The notes beneath the pieces are model-generated. The model ran no database searches and was not told the origin of the DNA. It worked only from the letters and a program-made list of their open reading frames with translations. From Cellulomonas sp. JH27-2 (GTDB lineage Bacteria; Actinomycetota; Actinomycetes; Actinomycetales; Cellulomonadaceae): 64,000 nucleotides of DNA. This document shows, one piece after another, positions 18,330 to 28,667 of this stretch. Numbering within the stretch: position 1 is the first letter of the stretch; the number at the start of each line of letters is the position of its first letter. Made by a program: the position numbers and the translations under genes. The stretch lies in contig NZ_JACYFR010000003.1 in NCBI RefSeq assembly GCF_014837175.1, forward strand, positions 372,001 through 436,000, read 5' to 3'.

Positions 18330-19748
18330 GTGACCGGCGCGTTGAGCGTGAAGCCTGGCGGCTACGTGACCGTCACCCGGCCCGGTGCGCCCCTCGCGGC
18401 GTTGGTGCCCGAGTACGACGGGCGCGAGCTGCCGACCTTCCCCGTGCCGACGTCCCCCGGTGGTGCCTCGATCGCAGAGATTGCCGGCCGGTTGGCGGAG
18501 CTCGAGGTCGCGGACCTCGGTGCGTTCGACCTCGTCGAGGTGGCGGCCGGCTGGGCGCAGGTCATGGCGATGGCGGCGGCGTACCAGGCGCGGGCCGTCG
18601 GCGAGATGCTCAACCGGGACACGGGCGTGGGTGAGGCGGTCGTCGACGAGATCGCGTGCGCGCTGGTCACCACGGGCCGCGCGGCAGGGGTCGTCGTCGG
18701 TCGTGCGGCGGGTCTGGCGACGTCGCCCGTGCTCGAGGACGCGCTCCTGGCAGGGACCTTGGACGCCCGCAAGGTGGACGTGATCCTCGACGAGACGTTG
18801 GTGCTGCACGACCGCACCTGCCGGGAGTCCGTGGTGGCCGATGCGGCCGCAGCCGGTGCCGGGATGACGGCCCCGCAGCTCGCCCGGTACGTCCGCAAGC
18901 TGGTGCTGATCAACGACCCGGCGAACGGCAAGGAGCGCGCGCAGCGGGCCCGCAAGGATCGCGACGTCCGGCTGCGTTGGATCAACGACAACATGGCCAG
19001 CCTCTCGGCCTTCCTGCCGGCGGCCGACGCCGTCGCGGCCATGACGGCGATCGACGCCCTCGCCGCGGGCGCGAAGTCCGCGACCGACGACCGCACGATC
19101 GACCAGCGCCGCGCGGACGCCTTCGCGGACGTCTTCAAGGGCATCCTCGACTCCGGCACGACGCCGGACGGCACGCTGGTTCCGACGCGGCACGGCAAGC
19201 GGACCTCGTTGCAGGTGACCGTCGGAGCCAACACGCTGCTGGGTCTCGACGACCTACCCGGCGACCTGGCCGGCTACGGCCCCATCCCGGCCTACGTCGC
19301 GCGGGAGCTCGCCCAGGACGCGACGTGGACCCGGATCCTCACCGACCCGGCCGACGGCGCATTCGTCGAACGGGGACGGGTCAGGTACCGCCCGGGTGCG
19401 GACCTCACGGGAACCGTCCTGGCGCGGGACGTGACGTGCACGTTCCCTGGCTGCCAGCAGCCGTCGGCCCGGTGCGAGCTCGACCACGTCGCCCCCTTCG
19501 ACGACACCCGCCCCGCCGACACCCAGACCACCGTGGACAACCTTCAGGCCTTGTGCAAGCACCACCATCAGCAGAAGACCCGGAAGCGTTGGCACGCGAC
19601 GCGCGATCCGGTGACGGGCAACTGCGTCTGGACCAGCCCGGCGGGGATCACGTACTCGCGCTCGCCGATGGTGTTCGAGATGGCGCCCTCCGGGTTGGTC
19701 CACCGACCGCCGCCGCCCGCACCCGAGGACGACTCGCCCCCCTTCTGA
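18330..19748 (+). CDS. HNH endonuclease domain protein (DUF222, 13E12 repeat family)
   Basis: This 472-residue protein has an N-terminal DUF222 region (about 30-310, mostly helical). Its C-terminal HNH nuclease domain shows CTFPGCQQP, the core ELDHVAPF and the metal-binding end LCKHHHQQKTRKRW. GTG 18330 is chosen because GAGAGGGG lies 9 bases upstream; GTG 18321 and 18324 are alternatives. The family is abundant and often repeated in actinobacterial genomes. Its biological role is not settled. The LexA box indicates DNA-damage induction. A tandem repeat follows the stop directly. Confidence 0.85.
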   Translation: MTGALSVKPGGYVTVTRPGAPLAALVPEYDGRELPTFPVPTSPGGASIAEIAGRLAELEVADLGAFDLVEVAAGWAQVMAMAAAYQARAVGEMLNRDTGVGEAVVDEIACALVTTGRAAGVVVGRAAGLATSPVLEDALLAGTLDARKVDVILDETLVLHDRTCRESVVADAAAAGAGMTAPQLARYVRKLVLINDPANGKERAQRARKDRDVRLRWINDNMASLSAFLPAADAVAAMTAIDALAAGAKSATDDRTIDQRRADAFADVFKGILDSGTTPDGTLVPTRHGKRTSLQVTVGANTLLGLDDLPGDLAGYGPIPAYVARELAQDATWTRILTDPADGAFVERGRVRYRPGADLTGTVLARDVTCTFPGCQQPSARCELDHVAPFDDTRPADTQTTVDNLQALCKHHHQQKTRKRWHATRDPVTGNCVWTSPAGITYSRSPMVFEMAPSGLVHRPPPPAPEDDSPPF

Positions 19749-19756
19749 GCCCGCTC

Positions 19757-19864
19757 GCCCGACGCCGCCGCCCGACGCCGCCTGCCCGACGCCGCTGCCC
19801 GACGCCGCCTGCCCGACGCCGCTGCCCGACGCCGCTGCCCGACGCCGCCTGCCCGACGCCGCCT
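19757..19864. repeat. Minisatellite of eight 13/14-base units
   Basis: Eight head-to-tail copies of GCCCGACGCCGC plus C, T or CT fill the space between the HNH gene and ung, starting 9 bases after the HNH stop. Units of 13 and 14 bases alternate irregularly. A degenerate continuation (GCCTGACC) extends to about 19885. The period is not a multiple of three, so the repeats do not encode a regular peptide repeat. Confidence 0.95.
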
Positions 19865-19933
19865 GCCTGACCCTGCCCGCCGTTCCGTCCGGTGCGCATT
19901 CTCGACGTTCGGTGTGGCCGACGCGGGCGTGGG

Positions 19934-20635
19934 CTACGGGAGCGTCCAGTCGATCGGGTCGGCGCCCTGCTGCACCAGGAGCTCGTTGACCCGGGAGAAC
20001 GGCCGCGACCCGAAGAACCCGCGCGACGCCGACAGCGGGCTCGGGTGCGCGCTCGCGACGATCGGCACCGACCCGAGTGCGGGCGTCAGGCTCTGGGCGT
20101 CGCGCCCCCAGAGCAGCGCGACCAGCGGACCACCACGTTCGACGAGCGCAGCGATCGCCCGGTCGGTCACGGCCTCCCAGCCGCGTCCACGGTGGGACGC
20201 CGGCTCGCCGGGGCGCACGGTGAGCACCCTGTTGAGCAGCATGACGCCGCGGTCGGCCCAGGGGGACAGGTCGCCCGACGTCGGCATCGGGGCTCCGACG
20301 TCCGTGCCGAGCTCGCGGTAGATGTTCGCGAGCGAGCGGGGAACGGGACGGACGTCGGGCTGGACGGAGAACGACAGCCCCATCGGGTGGCCGGGGGTGG
20401 GGTACGGGTCCTGGCCGACGACGAGCACGCGCACGTCGGCCATCGGCCGGGCGAAGGCGCGCAGGATCGCGTCGGCCGCCGGGAGGTACGTACGACCGGA
20501 TGCGACCTCGGCGCGCAGGAATGCTCCCGCGGCGTGGATCTGCGGTTCGACGGGCGCGAGAGCTCGGGCCCAGTCGGCGGCCATGACCTCCTCGAGAGGT
20601 CGGGTGGCACCTGGGCTCGACGGTGTGGACGTCAC
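19934..20635 (-). CDS. ung: Uracil-DNA glycosylase (family 1)
   Basis: This 233-residue enzyme removes uracil from DNA at the start of base excision repair. The water-activating loop [12 protein letters not shown] contains the catalytic Asp. The uracil-binding region is [10 protein letters not shown] and the Leu-intercalation loop is [10 protein letters not shown] with catalytic His. Length matches the family. The start is GTG 20635, with TAGCGT (20647-20642) 6 bases upstream and no ribosome-binding site, so a leaderless mRNA is likely. It is convergent with the HNH gene across the minisatellite. Confidence 0.96.
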   Translation of the reverse strand: MTSTPSSPGATRPLEEVMAADWARALAPVEPQIHAAGAFLRAEVASGRTYLPAADAILRAFARPMADVRVLVVGQDPYPTPGHPMGLSFSVQPDVRPVPRSLANIYRELGTDVGAPMPTSGDLSPWADRGVMLLNRVLTVRPGEPASHRGRGWEAVTDRAIAALVERGGPLVALLWGRDAQSLTPALGSVPIVASAHPSPLSASRGFFGSRPFSRVNELLVQQGADPIDWTLP

Positions 20636-20807
20636 CCGGGAACGCTATCGACCTCCGTGGCGACCGTCTCGCCCGGCTGACGAGAGGGTGCGTGCGAGGG
20701 CGGCGCCCACCAGGTCGCGAGGATCGCCCGTCCGGCGAATGACATGGATGTCGTTCGGGTCGTACGATGGCGCGAGCACGGACGGCAGGACGATCACGGG
20801 AGGTTCG

Positions 20808-21107
20808 ATGGACGGCGCGACGATGCGGCTCGAGTCGCTGCCTACCCTCACGGAACCCGGGCTGACCGAGCGTGACGAGCAGATCCTCGCGTTCGAGCGG
20901 CAGTGGTGGAAGTATGCCGGCGCCAAGGAGCAGGCGGTCCGTGAGCTGTTCGACATGTCGGCCACGCGGTACTACCAGGTGCTCAACGCGCTGATCGACG
21001 ACCCGGCAGCGCTCGCGCACGACCCGATGCTCGTCAAGCGCCTGCGCCGGATGCGCTCGTCGCGCCAGCGGGCCCGCACCGCGCGTCGCCTGGGCTCGCA
21101 GGGCTGA
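20808..21107 (+). CDS. DUF3263 family protein
   Basis: This 99-residue basic protein has the typical family core ERDEQILAFERQWWKYAGAKEQAVRELF followed by SATRYYQVLNALID and an Arg-rich tail. The core looks like a helix-turn-helix fold, and the conserved actinobacterial family is predicted to bind DNA. Its function is unknown. GGGAGG lies 5 bases before ATG 20808. It is followed by a LytR C-terminal-domain protein on the same strand. Confidence 0.85.
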   Translation: MDGATMRLESLPTLTEPGLTERDEQILAFERQWWKYAGAKEQAVRELFDMSATRYYQVLNALIDDPAALAHDPMLVKRLRRMRSSRQRARTARRLGSQG

Positions 21108-21203
21108 AGCGAGCCCCTGCGGACGTGCCACGCGGACACGCCACGCGGGCGCTGCGGCCTGCGCTGACACGAGCTCACGGGTGCAGCAAGTAACCTTGCG
21201 GCC

Positions 21204-21839
21204 GTGAGCAAGGCCGACTACCCCTACGCCGACGACGAGTTCGACGCACCCACGGGGCCGGATGTCCCCCGAGGTGTCCATCGTGCACCCCGCTCGGCGT
21301 GGAGCAGGTGGTGGCCGTTCGTCGCGGTCATCGTCATCGTCCCCCTCGTCGCCTACGCGCTCGTGACGTACGCGTCGCGGGACAACGGGACGGACGACGA
21401 CACGACCACGACCGGGACCACGACGTCCGCGACGCCGAAGGCGACGACCCCGTCGGCCGGCTCGTCCGTCAAGGTGACGGACAAGGCGACGGACGACGCG
21501 ACGGACGATGCGACCGAGCCGAGCGACGAGCCCACGGACGACACGGCGACCGCCGAGGTCCAGCTCGACACGCCGGTCGTCGTGCTGAACGCTGCGGGCA
21601 TCAACGGCCTGGCCGCCAAGACGGTGACGGCCTTGAAGGGCGACGGGTTCACCGCGGCCAAGGCCGAGAACTTCTCGGGGACCAAGCCGGACGCGTCGGT
21701 CGTCTACTACGCGAGCGACGACCTCAAGCCCACCGCGGACAAGGTCGCGTCGTCGCTCGGGATCGACGACGTCCAGCAGTCGGCGACCGACGCAGGCGCC
21801 GGCATCAGCGTCGTCCTGCGGACGGCTCCGCAGGGCTGA
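21204..21839 (+). CDS. Membrane protein with LytR C-terminal domain
   Basis: This 211-residue protein has a cytoplasmic start, one membrane segment (about residues 36-55, [18 protein letters not shown]) and a Thr/Asp-rich linker (about 60-115). Its LytR_C domain (about 118-208) contains [16 protein letters not shown] and a closing ISVVLRTAP. The domain is found at the end of LytR-CpsA-Psr wall-polymer transferases and as a stand-alone protein in actinobacteria, where its role is unclear. TAACCT ends 7 bases before GTG 21204 and there is no ribosome-binding site. Confidence 0.85.
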   Translation: MSKADYPYADDEFDAPTGPDVPRGVHRAPRSAWSRWWPFVAVIVIVPLVAYALVTYASRDNGTDDDTTTTGTTTSATPKATTPSAGSSVKVTDKATDDATDDATEPSDEPTDDTATAEVQLDTPVVVLNAAGINGLAAKTVTALKGDGFTAAKAENFSGTKPDASVVYYASDDLKPTADKVASSLGIDDVQQSATDAGAGISVVLRTAPQG

Positions 21840-21954
21840 CCGCCCGGCAGTCGCAGGATCTGCATCGACCCTGGTCAGGCGGACGCACCGCGCACTAGGC
21901 TCGCCGCACCAGGGTGCCGGGGAGCCCCTGCGCAGCACTCGTCGAGGAGACCCG

Positions 21955-22158
21955 ATGGCACAGGGCACCGTGAAGTGGTTCAACGCCGAGAAGGGGTACG
22001 GCTTCATCACCCCGGACAACGGCGGCGCTGACCTGTTCGTCCACTTCAGCTCCATCCAGGTGGACGGCTACCGCACCCTCGAGGAGGGGCAGGCCGTCGA
22101 GTTCGAGGTGGGGCAGGGCGCCAAGGGCCCGCAGGCGGAGCAGGTCCGCCCGGCCTGA
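21955..22158 (+). CDS. cspA: Cold-shock protein (CspA family)
   Basis: This 67-residue single OB-fold protein binds single-stranded RNA and DNA. RNP1 is KGYGFITPD and RNP2 is DLFVHFSSI; the start [14 protein letters not shown] is typical. GAGGAG precedes ATG 21955 by 6 bases, and a TAGGCT hexamer near 21895 could be the -10, giving a leader of about 50 bases. Length and motifs match the short actinobacterial CspA. Confidence 0.95.
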   Translation: MAQGTVKWFNAEKGYGFITPDNGGADLFVHFSSIQVDGYRTLEEGQAVEFEVGQGAKGPQAEQVRPA

Positions 22159-22216
22159 CGCCGGCCCGACGCCGGCATCGCCGCGCGGTCCGATCCTCCG
22201 CGCGGAGCGAACGCGT

Positions 22217-22243
22217 CTTGCACTCTCGTGGGTCGAGTGCTAA
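22217..22243. promoter_or_regulatory. CIRCE operator 1 (HrcA site)
   Basis: CTTGCACTC, nine bases, GAGTGCTAA matches CIRCE (TTAGCACTC-N9-GAGTGCTAA) with two mismatches in the left arm and a perfect right arm. It lies 150 bases upstream of groEL. HrcA is expected to repress here and to release on heat shock. Confidence 0.9.
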
Positions 22244-22251
22244 CCATTGAC

Positions 22252-24019
<1,768 letters not shown>

Positions 24020-24058
24020 GCCACCCGCTCGCGGCCTGACGGCCGCACGCAGTTCCAC

Positions 24059-24094
24059 GGACGGGCCGGCCACCTTCGGGTGGCCGGCCCGTCC
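24059..24094 (+). terminator. Strong hairpin terminator after groEL
   Basis: A perfect 16-bp stem (24059-24074 with 24079-24094, GGACGGGCCGGCCACC and its complement) is capped by the stable tetraloop TTCG. It starts 40 bases after the groEL stop. Confidence 0.9.
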
Positions 24095-24141
24095 GGCTGT
24101 CCGAGGCGTCCTGGGCGATCGTGCGCGGTGTCCCGGCGATC

Positions 24142-24327
24142 TCAGGAGGCGTGGCGCAGGAGGAAGTCCGTGTCGGTGTCGCGGCCGCCCTCGGGGTCGC
24201 GGGCGACGGTCGTGTCGACGAGCGCGACGGTGTCGGCGACCCGGATCGGTGCGGGCAGGACGCGGTACTGCGCTGCCGGGTCCGGGGAGGTCGGCGACGT
24301 CGGCTCTGCGGCGTCGGGCTCGGGCAT
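24142..24327 (-). CDS. Small protein of unknown function (61 residues)
   Basis: The frame MPEPDAAEPTSPTSP onward encodes an acidic, Pro-rich start and then a short segment RVLPAPIRVADTVALVD. I recognise no family. It is called real because a full AGGAGG box lies 5 bases before ATG 24327 and the frame fits between the groEL terminator and the MFS gene. No membrane segment is visible. Confidence 0.6.
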   Translation of the reverse strand: MPEPDAAEPTSPTSPDPAAQYRVLPAPIRVADTVALVDTTVARDPEGGRDTDTDFLLRHAS

Positions 24328-24483
24328 CGCGACCTCCTGGTGGTGCGGTTGCTCCCACTATGCACCAGGTTCGACCCGGTGATGGTGAGACGCGGTTGCC
24401 GCGACGAGCGGGTGGGCGTTCAGTGGTGACGTGAACGTGCTGCTCTGGATCCTGCGCTGAGCGCCCAGGTCGACCGGGCCGAC

Positions 24484-25872
24484 GTGGGCTTCCGGTCCGA
24501 GCGTGGGCCTGTGCTCGTCGCCCTCATGGTGACGACGGGCCTCGTCGCGATCGACTCGACGATCCTCGCCACCGCGGTCCCGACGATCGTGCGCGAGCTG
24601 GGCGGGTTCTCGTCGTTCCCCTGGCTCTTCTCGCTGTACCTGCTGACGCAGGCCGTGTCGGTGCCGATCTACTCCAAGCTCGCCGACACGTGGGGCCGCA
24701 AGCCGGTGGTCCTGATCGGGATCGCACTGTTCGGGCTGGGGTCGCTGCTGTGCGGCTTCGCATGGTCGATGCCCGCCCTCATCGCGTTCCGCGCCGTGCA
24801 GGGCCTGGGCGCCGGGGCGGTGCAGCCGATGGCCGTCACGATCGCCGGTGACATCTACACCGTCGCCGAGCGCGCCAAGGTGCAGGGCTACATCGCGAGC
24901 GTGTGGGGGATCTCGTCGGTCGTCGGCCCGACGCTCGGCGGCGTCTTCAGCCTGTTCTCGTGGCGGTGGATCTTCTTCGTCAACATCCCGCTGTGCCTGC
25001 TGGCGGCATGGCTGCTGTGGCGCCGCCTGCACGAGGACATCGAGCGGCGCCAGCACCGGATCGACTGGGCGGGCGGCGCGCTGCTCACCGCGTCCGTGAG
25101 CCTGCTGATCCTCGGCATCCTCGAGGGCGGCAACGAGTGGGCGTGGGTCTCGGTGCCGAGCGTCGCCGTCCTGGGCGTCGGCCTCGTGCTGCTGGGCGTG
25201 TTCCTGGTGGTCGAGCAGCGGGCCGACGAGCCCGTACTGCCGCTGCGCCTGCTGTCCCGCCGGCTGCTGGCGACGACGGCCGCGATCTCGGTCGGCGTGG
25301 GCGTCGTGCTCATCGGCCTGACCTCCTACATCCCGTCGTTCCTCGAGGCGATCCTGGGTGTGACCCCGCTCCAGTCCGGCCTAACCCTGGCCCTGCTGAC
25401 GATCGGCTGGCCGATCGCCGCCTCGCAGTCGGGCAGGCTCTACCTGCGTCGCGGGTTCCGCTTCACCGCGCTGCTCGGCACGGCGATCGTCGTCGTCGGC
25501 TGCGTCGCGCTCCTCGTGGCTGCGAAGCACCCGTCGCTGTGGGCGGTCGGCGGCGCGTGCCTCGTGGTCGGGCTGGGGATGGGCCTGACGGCGTCGCCCA
25601 CCCTCATCGCCGCGCAGTCCAGCGTCGAGTGGGGCGAGCGCGGCGTCGTCACCGGCGCCAACATGTTCGCCCGGTCGATGGGCTCCGCGGTGGGCGTGGC
25701 GGTCATGGGCGCGATCGTCAACGCCGCGCTGCGCGGGGTGGACGGCGACACGCACCCGGCCGCGCTGCAGGTCGCCGTCCGCGACGCACTCGTCGCGGTG
25801 CTCGTCGTCGCGGTCCTCATGATCGTCGCCGCGCTGGCGATGCCCCGTGACCACGCCCAGTCCGCAGCCTGA
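24484..25872 (+). CDS. MFS drug exporter (DHA2-like)
   Basis: This 462-residue transporter has many hydrophobic segments. Family signatures are LVAIDSTILATAVPTI in the first helix, the loop KLADTWGRKPV (motif A) and the antiporter motif region GLGAGAVQPMAVTIAGDI. The length and the second-half pattern suggest 14 segments of the DHA2 (EmrB/QacA) type, which export drugs or metabolites against protons. GTG 24484 is the first possible start in frame; no good ribosome-binding site is seen. It is convergent with alaA, 24 bases apart. Confidence 0.88.
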   Translation: MGFRSERGPVLVALMVTTGLVAIDSTILATAVPTIVRELGGFSSFPWLFSLYLLTQAVSVPIYSKLADTWGRKPVVLIGIALFGLGSLLCGFAWSMPALIAFRAVQGLGAGAVQPMAVTIAGDIYTVAERAKVQGYIASVWGISSVVGPTLGGVFSLFSWRWIFFVNIPLCLLAAWLLWRRLHEDIERRQHRIDWAGGALLTASVSLLILGILEGGNEWAWVSVPSVAVLGVGLVLLGVFLVVEQRADEPVLPLRLLSRRLLATTAAISVGVGVVLIGLTSYIPSFLEAILGVTPLQSGLTLALLTIGWPIAASQSGRLYLRRGFRFTALLGTAIVVVGCVALLVAAKHPSLWAVGGACLVVGLGMGLTASPTLIAAQSSVEWGERGVVTGANMFARSMGSAVGVAVMGAIVNAALRGVDGDTHPAALQVAVRDALVAVLVVAVLMIVAALAMPRDHAQSAA

Positions 25873-25896
25873 CGAGGCCGCACCGGCCGGCAGCGC

Positions 25897-27120
25897 CTAC
25901 TGGCGGTACGACGACAGGAAGTTGCCCAGCCGCTCGACCGCCTCGGCCAGCACGCGGGCCTCGGGCAGCGTGACGATGCGCAGGTGGTCCGGGTCGGGCC
26001 AGTTGAAGCCCGTGCCCTGCACCAGCAGGATGTGCTCGCTCACCAGCAGGTCGTAGACCAGGCGGGCGTCGTCGTGGATCTCGTGCACCTCAGGGTCCAG
26101 GCGCGGGAACAGGTACAGGGCGCCGTCGGGGCGCACGCACGTCACGCCCGGGATGGTCGTCAGGCCCTTCCAGGCGATCTCTCGCTGCTCGTGCAGGCGT
26201 CCGCCGGGGGCGATGAGTCCGTCGATCGACTGCACGCCGCCGAGCGCGGCCTGCACGGCGTGCTGGGCGGGGACGTTCGGGCACAACCGCGTCGAGGCCA
26301 GCAGCGTGATGCCCTCGAGGAAGCCGGTGGCGTGGTCGCGGGGGCCGGTGATGACGAGCCAGCCCGAGCGGTAGCCGGCCACGCGGTAGGTCTTGGACAG
26401 GCCGTTGAACGTGAGGCAGAGCAGGTCGGGCGCGACCGTCGCCATGGGCGTGTGGACGGCGCCGTCGAACAGGATCCGGTCGTAGATCTCGTCGGACAGC
26501 AGGAGCAGGCTGTGCTCGCGCGCGATGGCGGCGATGCCCTCCAGGACCTCTCGCGAGTAGACCGCGCCGGTGGGGTTGTTGGGGTTGATGACGACGAGGG
26601 CCTTGGTGCGCGGCGTGATGAGCTCGCGGATGTGGTCCAGGTCGGGGGCCCAGCCGTTGCTCTCGTCGCACCGGTAGTGCACCGGCCTGCCGTCGGACAG
26701 CGACGTCATCGCCGTCCACAGCGGGTAGTCGGGCGAGGGGATGAGCACCTCGTCGCCCTCGTCGAGCAGCGCCTGCATGACCATGGTGATGAGCTCGGAG
26801 ACCCCGTTGCCCAGGTAGACGTCGTCGACGTCGATCTCCGGGAAGCCGGGCTCGGTCTCGTAGCGCGTGACGATGGCCCGACGAGCCGACAGGATGCCCC
26901 GGCTGTCGGTGTAGCCGTGCGCCTGGGGGATCGCGGCGACGACGTCGCGGACGATCTGGTGCGGCGCCTGGAACCCGAACGCCGCCGGGTTGCCGGTGTT
27001 GAGCTTGAGCACCTCGTAGCCGTCAGCCTCCAGGCGCGCGACCTCCTCCAACGCCTTGCCGCGGATCTCGTAGAGGACGTTCTTCAGCTTGGAGGACTGG
27101 TCCAGCGCGCGCAGGGGCAT
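25897..27120 (-). CDS. alaA: Alanine aminotransferase AlaA (PLP, class I)
   Basis: This 407-residue class I/II aminotransferase closely follows E. coli AlaA along its length. Matching blocks include [48 protein letters not shown] and the PLP-binding Lys in [15 protein letters not shown]. It makes alanine from pyruvate and glutamate. The start is ATG 27120 (MPLRALDQ). A much longer upstream frame has no homology and is not used. It is divergent from the urea transporter genes, whose nitrogen-type promoter lies between them. Confidence 0.92.
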   Translation of the reverse strand: MPLRALDQSSKLKNVLYEIRGKALEEVARLEADGYEVLKLNTGNPAAFGFQAPHQIVRDVVAAIPQAHGYTDSRGILSARRAIVTRYETEPGFPEIDVDDVYLGNGVSELITMVMQALLDEGDEVLIPSPDYPLWTAMTSLSDGRPVHYRCDESNGWAPDLDHIRELITPRTKALVVINPNNPTGAVYSREVLEGIAAIAREHSLLLLSDEIYDRILFDGAVHTPMATVAPDLLCLTFNGLSKTYRVAGYRSGWLVITGPRDHATGFLEGITLLASTRLCPNVPAQHAVQAALGGVQSIDGLIAPGGRLHEQREIAWKGLTTIPGVTCVRPDGALYLFPRLDPEVHEIHDDARLVYDLLVSEHILLVQGTGFNWPDPDHLRIVTLPEARVLAEAVERLGNFLSSYRQ

Positions 27121-27173
27121 GCCTCGAAGGGTAGTCCGGGCTCTCGTGGCCGTCGCCGAATCGGGATCGGGTC

Positions 27174-27212
27174 GAAACGCGGCGTTTACCGGACCGCTCC
27201 TTTGTCCGAAAC
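27174..27212. promoter_or_regulatory. GlnR-like half-sites in the urtA promoter
   Basis: GAAAC (27174-27178), six bases, TTTAC (27185-27189), 18 bases, GAAAC (27208-27212). The first pair has the AC-N9-AC spacing of actinobacterial GlnR sites; the last half-site is one base further than the ideal 17. Ten bases after it comes TAGCGT, a likely -10. The same arrangement with TAACGT stands before the urea carboxylase gene. Confidence 0.45.
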
Positions 27213-27249
27213 ACCCGGTCCCTAGCGTTCTCAGGCATGGGCACAGGGA

Positions 27250-27257
27250 TGTATACA
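27250..27257. promoter_or_regulatory. TGTATACA palindrome, candidate GntR operator of urt operon
   Basis: The perfect palindrome TGTATACA lies 84 bases before urtA and just past the inferred -10. The core TGTATAC recurs before the urea carboxylase gene at 33088. FadR-type GntR proteins commonly bind palindromes with GT-N2-AC cores, and such a regulator gene lies between the two operons. Confidence 0.5.
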
Positions 27258-27340
27258 GCGCGGGACACAGCGCGGTGCGCGTGCTGCCTGAGCCACGAAG
27301 TCCGGATCTGCTCCGCTCCTCCCCAGCGAAAGGCACCCCG

Positions 27341-28603
27341 TTGACCAGAACCTCCACGCGCGCACTCGCACTGACTGCCGCGCTCGCCACCACCGTCGGG
27401 CTCGCCGGCTGCGGCGCCAAGACCGACGCCTCGGCCGGATCCAGCGGTTCCGCCGCCGCCACCGGCTCGTCGTGCGTCGACACGTCGGGCGACAGCATCA
27501 AGATCGGCTTCCTCAACTCGCTGTCCGGCACCATGGCCATCTCCGAGCAGACGGTCCGCGACTCCCTGGACATGGCGGCCGACGAGATCAACGCGGCCGG
27601 CGGCGTGATGGGCAAGCAGCTCAAGGTCGTCGCGGAGGACGGGGCGTCCGAGCCCACGGTCTTCGCTGAGAAGGCCGAGAAGCTCATCACCTCCGACTGT
27701 GTCGCGGCAGTCTTCGGCGGCTGGACGTCGTCGTCGCGCAAGGCCATGCTCCCCGTCTTCGAGAGCAACGACGCGCTGCTGTTCTACCCCGTGCAGTACG
27801 AGGGCCTCGAGGCGTCGAAGAACATCTTCTACACCGGTGCGACCACGAACCAGCAGATCATCCCCGCGATGGACTACCTCAAGGAGCAGGGTAAGAAGAA
27901 GGTCTTCCTCGTCGGCTCCGACTACGTCTTCCCGCGGACCGCCAACAAGGAGATCGACGCCTACGCCAAGGCCAACGGCATCGAGATCGTGGGCGAGGAG
28001 TACGCGCCGCTCGGCCACACGGACTTCTCGACGATCGTGAACAAACTCAAGGGCTCGGGCGCCGACGCGGTGTTCAACACCCTCAACGGCGACTCCAACG
28101 TGGCGTTCTTCAAGGAGTACAAGAACGCCGGGCTCAAGGCGGACTCATTGCCCGTCGTCTCGGTGTCCATCGCCGAGGAGGAGGTGGGCGGCATCGGCGT
28201 CGACAACGTCGAGGGCCAGCTCACCGCATGGAACTACTACGAGACGGTCGACAGCCCCGAGAACAAGAAGTTCGTCGCGGACTTCAAGGCCAAGTACGGC
28301 GACGACCGCGTCACGTCCGACCCGATGGAGGCGGCGTACACGTCGCTCTACCTCTGGAAGGGCATGGTCGAGAAGGCCAAGTCGTTCGCGGTGCCGGACA
28401 TCCAGGCGGCTGCCGGTGGTGTCTCGTTCGACGCGCCGGAGGGGAAGGTCACCGTCAACGGCGAGAACCACCACATCGCCAAGACTGCGCTGATCGGCAA
28501 GATCGCGAAGGACGGCCTGATCTACACGGAGTGGAAGTCCGACGGGCCCATCGAGCCGGACCCGTTCCTCAAGGGCTACGACTGGGCCGCCGGCCTGTCC
28601 TGA
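27341..28603 (+). CDS. urtA: Urea ABC transporter substrate-binding lipoprotein UrtA
   Basis: This 420-residue protein has a lipoprotein signal with lipobox LAGCG, so it is anchored outside the membrane. The mature part is a typical Urt[54 protein letters not shown] (shown in parts) and [14 protein letters not shown]. The start is TTG 27341 with AAGG 8 bases upstream. It captures urea for UrtBCDE. An intercistronic hairpin follows, which may keep its mRNA level above that of the membrane subunits. Confidence 0.95.
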   Translation: MTRTSTRALALTAALATTVGLAGCGAKTDASAGSSGSAAATGSSCVDTSGDSIKIGFLNSLSGTMAISEQTVRDSLDMAADEINAAGGVMGKQLKVVAEDGASEPTVFAEKAEKLITSDCVAAVFGGWTSSSRKAMLPVFESNDALLFYPVQYEGLEASKNIFYTGATTNQQIIPAMDYLKEQGKKKVFLVGSDYVFPRTANKEIDAYAKANGIEIVGEEYAPLGHTDFSTIVNKLKGSGADAVFNTLNGDSNVAFFKEYKNAGLKADSLPVVSVSIAEEEVGGIGVDNVEGQLTAWNYYETVDSPENKKFVADFKAKYGDDRVTSDPMEAAYTSLYLWKGMVEKAKSFAVPDIQAAAGGVSFDAPEGKVTVNGENHHIAKTALIGKIAKDGLIYTEWKSDGPIEPDPFLKGYDWAAGLS

Positions 28604-28611
28604 TCCGCGGT

Positions 28612-28645
28612 GCGGTGGCCCGACGAGCACTCGTCGGGCCACCGC
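28612..28645 (+). terminator. Intercistronic hairpin between urtA and urtB
   Basis: A perfect 15-bp stem (28612-28626 with 28631-28645) with loop GCAC starts 8 bases after the urtA stop and ends 22 bases before urtB. No T-tract is present. It probably acts as a partial terminator or as an RNA-stabilising end that favours high urtA expression, as in many operons of binding-protein transporters. Confidence 0.7.
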
Positions 28646-28667
28646 CGGTCACGAAAGGGGACGGCGC

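Noticed and set aside
19757-19864. CRISPR array
   Set aside because: The repeats are directly adjacent with no unique spacers and no cas genes are present. It is a minisatellite.
25876-25888. Bidirectional terminator between the MFS gene and alaA
   Set aside because: Only a 5-bp GGCCG/CGGCC stem fits in the 24-base gap, too weak to call.
25897-27768. 623-residue version of the aminotransferase with a long N-terminal extension
   Set aside because: The extension is antisense to urtA and its promoter, and AlaA homology begins at ATG 27120.
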